DNA of 64,000 bases from the IMG/VR virus record IMGVR_UViG_3300032163_000011, positions 1 to 64,000 of that record; one strand, 5' to 3'. The notes under the pieces were generated by a model. The model saw nothing but the letters and a program-made list of their open reading frames with translations, was not told the DNA's origin and did not search any database. This DNA comes from a virus. Shown in pieces: positions 60,531 through 64,000 of the stretch (the first letter of the stretch is position 1; each line of letters begins with the position of its first letter). Position numbers and translations under genes: made by a program.

Positions 60531-60531
60531 C

Positions 60532-61017
60532 ATGGCCCATACCGACGCTTGTAAAATCCAAGTCACGGAATTCGTGAGGAAGTTAGCCGACAAGGGCATG
60601 TCTATCAATAAAGCCTGTGAAGTGGCTGAAAAAGAAAGTGATGGGATACCATCAGAGACAATCCGCAGGTGGTGGAAAGAAATTAAAACGCAGACTGCCG
60701 CCGAGTTGGTCAAAAATGACCAACCTCTGCCAACCCCTGAAAATTCCCCACAAATTCAAGAAAATCAAGTTGCGGAATATGGCGGCACAAGGGACGGTGC
60801 AGGCCGGCCACCGAAGTATGCGCCCCCGAAACCATCTTCACCACCCCCAAAGCCAATCTCCTTTGCACTTGATTTCGCGACCATGGCGATAAGTCAGTTG
60901 GAAAGGATCAGGGATGACGACCCCAAACGGGAAGATGCATTTAATGAAGTTATAAAATGGATTAACAACCAATTAAACAAGGAGAACGGAAATGGCAAGA
61001 ATCCTGGAAACAAATAA
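60532..61017 (+). CDS. HTH-type DNA-binding protein
   Basis: 161 residues. N-terminal helix-turn-helix KGMSINKACEVAEKESDGIP with SETIRRWWKEIKT; Pro-rich linker (YAPPKPSSPPPKPI); C-terminal helix DFATMAISQLERIRDDDPKR. A regulator or partition partner of the next, ParB-like gene, which it overlaps. Confidence 0.6.
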   Translation: MAHTDACKIQVTEFVRKLADKGMSINKACEVAEKESDGIPSETIRRWWKEIKTQTAAELVKNDQPLPTPENSPQIQENQVAEYGGTRDGAGRPPKYAPPKPSSPPPKPISFALDFATMAISQLERIRDDDPKREDAFNEVIKWINNQLNKENGNGKNPGNK

Positions 61018-61804
61018 TTATAGCAAATTTGTGCTCTCACCTTTCAACCGTAATGTGAGAAGGACTTGGAACCTTGAAACCTCCATGCTGAAATACGGGT
61101 TCCGTGATTCCGAGCCCATTGAAGTCATAAGACTTGAAAATGGGCATCTGGAAATCCAGGAAGGCCATCACCGTTTTGAGGTGTGCAAGAAGCTCGGCAT
61201 CCCTGTGAAGTACGTTGAGGTTAATGAGGCCCTTCCTCGGGGAGTTAGAGCAAAGACGGTCCAACCTTGGAGTTTGAAAGACTACCTGGACTCTTATGTG
61301 AGGGCGAATCTGCCGACGTATCTTGTGGTTAAAAAATACCAAGAAAGATCCGGTATCCCTCTTTCTTGTTGTATAAACATGCTGGCGGGAGATAGTGCTG
61401 GTAGCGGCAACTGGAGTGACCACTTCAAAAATGGCACCTACCGCTTGGTGGCTGGTTCCTCCCACGCGGATATGGTTGCAGCCATCATAATCCATTGTAA
61501 AAAACTCGGAATCTCCTGGGCTACTAACCAGATATTTGTTTTTGGCGTTTCAAAGATTATCTGGGCTGAGAGTTTTGATCTCAGCGTTCTTTTAAACAAG
61601 ATAAGCCTTTTCTCCGAGCGCATGAAGAAGCAGGCGACTAAAGATGATTATGTCAAGATGCTCGATGAGATTTACAACCGCAAAAGTCAGACCAAGGTGC
61701 CCCTGGCCTTTCAGGCAGAGGAAGCCGCCAGAAAGAGGAATGTTGTGGTTCCTGGTGAAAAAGCAAAATCCAAGGTTTTCTCTGGCCCGCCCCCTGCGCC
61801 ATGA
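60992..61804 (+). CDS. ParB-like nuclease-domain protein
   Basis: 270 residues. ParB/sulfiredoxin motif: FRDSEPIEVIRLENGHLEIQ, EGHHRFEVCKKLGIPVKYVE, with GHHR as the CTP/ATP-type signature. The rest is helical. A ParA ATPase is absent, so a partition role is doubtful; a DNA-modifying or transcriptional role is possible. Confidence 0.7.
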   Translation: MARILETNNYSKFVLSPFNRNVRRTWNLETSMLKYGFRDSEPIEVIRLENGHLEIQEGHHRFEVCKKLGIPVKYVEVNEALPRGVRAKTVQPWSLKDYLDSYVRANLPTYLVVKKYQERSGIPLSCCINMLAGDSAGSGNWSDHFKNGTYRLVAGSSHADMVAAIIIHCKKLGISWATNQIFVFGVSKIIWAESFDLSVLLNKISLFSERMKKQATKDDYVKMLDEIYNRKSQTKVPLAFQAEEAARKRNVVVPGEKAKSKVFSGPPPAP

Positions 61805-61825
61805 GAGAATCGTATTGGGGCATAA

Positions 61826-62302
61826 ATGACTAAGAAACCGCTCCTAAAACCTGAGCAAGTGGCAGACCTCTTGCAGTGTAGCGTTGCCACTGTGTATGGT
61901 CATGCTGCTGCCTTGGGTGGATTCTACCCAGGTCCGATTAAAATCCTAAGATTCAAAGAGGCCGATATTGTCTCCATCATGGCGGGAAAACAACAAGTGG
62001 CGCCACCAGTTCCAATACCTGGGGAAGAGGTACAGCAAGAGCAACTTTCACACCAAAAAGGCCGGCGAACGCTGGGAGGTCCTGAAACTGGCGGAACTGG
62101 AGGCGGAAGCGAAGACGCCACCATCGGCGAAGACGCCATCCGCTTCGGCCTCCGAGGTACTGACCCTGGAAACCCTGATGGTGAAGTACCTCCGCCTGGC
62201 CGAAAGAGGGCTCGCCGAAACGACCTTGAGTTATCGAAAGAGCGTGTTTCGCCGCTTCCTGGCTCATGTCGGGGATGGCCCGATCTTGACCTTGACCCCT
62301 GA
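61826..62302 (+). CDS. Excisionase-like HTH protein, overlapping integrase
   Basis: The first 52 residues are a MerR/HTH_17-type domain (LLKPEQVADLLQCSVATVYG, then FYPGPIKILRFKEADIVSIM), as in excisionases. From 61968 to 62302 the frame runs over the integrase gene in another frame; that part (GGTGGGSEDATIGED) is low-complexity and probably not a folded domain. A frameshift fusing the HTH to the integrase cannot be excluded. Confidence 0.6.
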   Translation: MTKKPLLKPEQVADLLQCSVATVYGHAAALGGFYPGPIKILRFKEADIVSIMAGKQQVAPPVPIPGEEVQQEQLSHQKGRRTLGGPETGGTGGGSEDATIGEDAIRFGLRGTDPGNPDGEVPPPGRKRARRNDLELSKERVSPLPGSCRGWPDLDLDP

Positions 62303-63062
62303 GCAGGTGGAGGATTACCTGCTGACCAGCCCCTCGAACCACAATTTCAATAAGCAGCGCACCGAGATCATGCGCCTCTTTTCCTGGGCCCTCCGGCGCC
62401 AGATGGTGCCCCACAACCCGGTCTTCCTGGTGGAGAAGTTGTCGGTCGAGCGAAAGAAGAAGGTAATCCCGGTTCCCCAGGACATGGCGAAGATCCTGAT
62501 GGCAGCCGGCCCCGACCGGCCCCTGCTCCTGGTCCTGTTCCACACCATGGCCCGGATCGACGAGATCCTGCGGCTCAAGTGGGAAGATGTGAACTTCCAG
62601 GAGAAGGCCGTGCGCCTCTGGACCCGCAAGCGCCGGGGTGGGAATTGGGAGTTCGATTGGCTACCGATGAACGAGGACCTGGAGGCGGTCCTGTGGGGCC
62701 TCTGGCAGAAGAAAGAACAGGACGAATGGGTCTTCTTCAACCAGCGCCAGGGCACCCGCTACCTCTACCGGCCAAAGCTCATGGGGACCATCTGCAAGCG
62801 CGCCGGGGTGGATAAATTTGGGTTTCATGTAATAAGACACTTTGTTGCGAGTTATCTTTATGACATTAAAAAGATTTCTTTGCCGGTGATTTCAAAGTTA
62901 CTTAGGCATAAGAACTTATCGACTACAGAAATTTATCTCAGAGCTATTGATCCGCATTTTCGAGAAGCGATGAAACTTCTCGAAGGTAATTTTATGGAAG
63001 GATTGAGCGAGGTAACAAATGAAAGAAATTTGGAAACCGATTCTAAGTTGTCCAGGGTATGA
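61968..63062 (+). CDS. int: Tyrosine-recombinase integrase
   Basis: 364 residues from a TTG. N-terminal arm-binding region (WRHQFQYLGKRYSKSNFHTK), core-binding SAM-like domain (LRLAERGLAETTLSYRKSVF), catalytic domain with ARIDEILRLKWED (first Arg), HVIRHF (His-x-x-Arg) and LLRHKNLSTTEIYLRA (His and Tyr nucleophile). It joins phage and host DNA at the tRNA core. From about 62810 the gene turns AT-rich, like the HNH gene that overlaps its end. Confidence 0.9.
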   Translation: MSPSWRENNKWRHQFQYLGKRYSKSNFHTKKAGERWEVLKLAELEAEAKTPPSAKTPSASASEVLTLETLMVKYLRLAERGLAETTLSYRKSVFRRFLAHVGDGPILTLTPEQVEDYLLTSPSNHNFNKQRTEIMRLFSWALRRQMVPHNPVFLVEKLSVERKKKVIPVPQDMAKILMAAGPDRPLLLVLFHTMARIDEILRLKWEDVNFQEKAVRLWTRKRRGGNWEFDWLPMNEDLEAVLWGLWQKKEQDEWVFFNQRQGTRYLYRPKLMGTICKRAGVDKFGFHVIRHFVASYLYDIKKISLPVISKLLRHKNLSTTEIYLRAIDPHFREAMKLLEGNFMEGLSEVTNERNLETDSKLSRV

Positions 63063-63546
63063 AGCATCAAGTCTTGGCAGAATACGATCTTTTTGGAAAT
63101 TCGTAGGTCCAGGGCCACGTTTATTAAGCGATCAACCTCAACGGATATTGGCCCGATGGTTAGATAATTGTGGATATTATAGAGTTCAGATTAAAAATGG
63201 CAATAAAACTATTCATCGCTTAGTTGCAGAAGCATTTAGGGGGCCATGTCCGCCAGGGCAACAATGCCGGCATTTGGATGGAGTTCGTACAAATGTAGAT
63301 GAAACTAATTTATGCTGGGGTACTTTTGAAGAACAAGGGATTGATAAAATAAAACATGACAACAATGGCAATAGAATCCGTGGCGAAAAACAATGGAAGG
63401 CCAAACTGACTGCCAGTGAGGTCAAAGAAATCAGAGAACTTTATACCCAGGGGGGTTATTCTCAACCCCAACTTGGAAGAATATTTGGCGTTTCTCATAC
63501 TCAAATCGGTTATGTGGTTCATCATAAAAGCTGGGCGCACATTTAA
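63019..63546 (+). CDS. NUMOD4/HNH homing endonuclease beside int
   Basis: 175 residues. NUMOD4 start (EIWKPILSCPGYEASSLGRI), HNH centre (HRLVAEAFRGPCPPGQQCRH, then NLCWGT), NUMOD end (AKLTASEVKEIRELYTQGGY). It overlaps the last 44 nt of int and is AT-rich. Close relative of 18524-19126. Probably invaded next to attP. Confidence 0.88.
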   Translation: MKEIWKPILSCPGYEASSLGRIRSFWKFVGPGPRLLSDQPQRILARWLDNCGYYRVQIKNGNKTIHRLVAEAFRGPCPPGQQCRHLDGVRTNVDETNLCWGTFEEQGIDKIKHDNNGNRIRGEKQWKAKLTASEVKEIRELYTQGGYSQPQLGRIFGVSHTQIGYVVHHKSWAHI

Positions 63547-63615
63547 GCGAGAAGGAAGCCGTGGCTGGAAGTATTAAATCTTGAACTCGATTTACAGATG
63601 GGTGCTACCAATTCA

Positions 63616-63869
63616 GGCGAGTAGGTCTTGGGTAGGTCTGAGCATACTAAAACCGAAACAACCACACGCCCTGGAAAGTCGATGTGCCAACCATGCTTAT
63701 TTAAGGGGTTTACCGTATTGGTGTTGTGGCCTACGAATCCATGTGTCGGGGGTTCAAATCCCTCCGGGCGCGCCACTTCCAGGAATAGCGAATTTCGGCG
63801 AGTAGGTCGGCGAGTAGGTGATGAACTCCAATAAAATAATTAACACTTATCTTGTAAACTTCCTACTCG
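63616..63869. repeat. Short repeats flanking the attachment core
   Basis: GGCGAGTAGGTC at 63616-63627 and a GGGTAGGTC variant at 63630 lie left of the core; CGGCGAGTAGGT twice at 63796-63819 and an inverted CCTACTCG at 63862-63869 lie right. They suit integrase arm-type sites. 63547-63615 has no gene. Confidence 0.65.
63731..63775 (+). other. Attachment core: 3' half of tRNA-Arg(ACG)
   Basis: 45 bp from the anticodon loop CTACGAA to the terminal CCA. T-arm GGGGG-TTCAAAT-CCCTC and acceptor strand CGGGCGC plus G and CCA are intact; the 5' half of a tRNA is absent. Integration at this core would rebuild the host tRNA gene. Anticodon ACG reads Arg. Confidence 0.8.
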
Positions 63870-63918
63870 GGTTCAAGAATTTTGAGGCGGGTTCAAATTA
63901 TTGGACGGGAGGTGTAAT

Positions 63919-64000
63919 TTGAGAAAACAGTTCTTTTTGAAAGTATATCTGAGTTGGAATCCGCAATATCCAAAAAGAAAAACAGAGGACACAAGTGGGA
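63919..64000 (+). CDS. Partial frame at the right edge
   Basis: TTG at 63919 after GGGAGGTG begins LRKQFFLKVYLSWNPQYPKR and is open to the end. Too short to classify. Confidence 0.3.
   Translation, partial: MRKQFFLKVYLSWNPQYPKRKTEDTSG

Noticed and set aside
63543-63776. Leftward frame beginning MARPEGFEPPTHGF
   Set aside because: This is the well-known false protein read from the antisense strand of a tRNA; here it covers the attachment core.

Overview
This window holds most of a temperate, podovirus-like phage genome (GC about 55-58%, with AT-richer insertions). The evidence is a large and a small terminase subunit, a portal, a scaffold, a major capsid gene, a head-tail adaptor, a 2990-residue ejection-type protein, a lysis gene, a full replication and recombination set, a repressor, an integrase and a tRNA-derived attachment site. 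I saw no tape-measure, sheath or tail-tube gene, which favours a short-tailed particle. The host cannot be named; the attachment site is the 3' half of a bacterial tRNA-Arg(ACG), and the style fits a Gram-negative host, perhaps a Desulfobacterota-like one (inference).

Layout. 1-36.6 kb, leftward: virion genes. From right to left in transcription order they are terL, three small proteins, portal, scaffold, capsid (split by a group I intron), several head proteins, a glycosyltransferase-methyltransferase fusion, the adaptor, a tail protein, fibre-like proteins, two coiled-coil proteins, the giant ejection protein and a PKD/tandem-repeat protein cut by the left edge. 36.7-43.5 kb, mostly leftward: small accessory genes, an Acb2/Tad1-like anti-defence protein, lysis genes, a C5 DNA methyltransferase with a second gene apparently encoded in another frame, a terS candidate and a RuvC-like resolvase. 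43.7-47.6 kb, rightward: small early genes behind a strong sigma70-type promoter, with hairpins before several ribosome-binding sites. 47.7-54.9 kb, leftward: HU, DnaB, helicase loader, initiator with iteron-like repeats inside it, SSB, a DUF5131 protein and an XRE repressor. 55.3-63.5 kb, rightward: Cas4/PD-(D/E)XK-like nuclease, coiled-coil protein, RecT, regulators, ParB-like protein, excisionase-like protein and integrase. 63.6-63.9 kb: attachment site flanked by short repeats.

How it works together. A small repressor with an apparently leaderless transcript sits opposite a rightward promoter; both use TTGCAA as their -35 hexamer, giving a lambda-like switch at 54.86-54.96 kb. The rightward transcript would pass through a roughly 190-nt foldable leader before the recombination genes. 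Replication is lambda-like, with an initiator and a helicase loader feeding DnaB. Late leftward expression meets intrinsic terminators just before terL and again at 18.45 kb, so read-through or antitermination is likely.

The genome is crowded with homing endonucleases: two NUMOD4/HNH, two CGCG-type HNH, one HNH-HTH protein and one intron-encoded LAGLIDADG. Several small genes look frameshifted, which may be biological or assembly error. Because the same short repeats flank the tRNA core on both sides, the site looks like attP of an unintegrated genome rather than a prophage end (inference).
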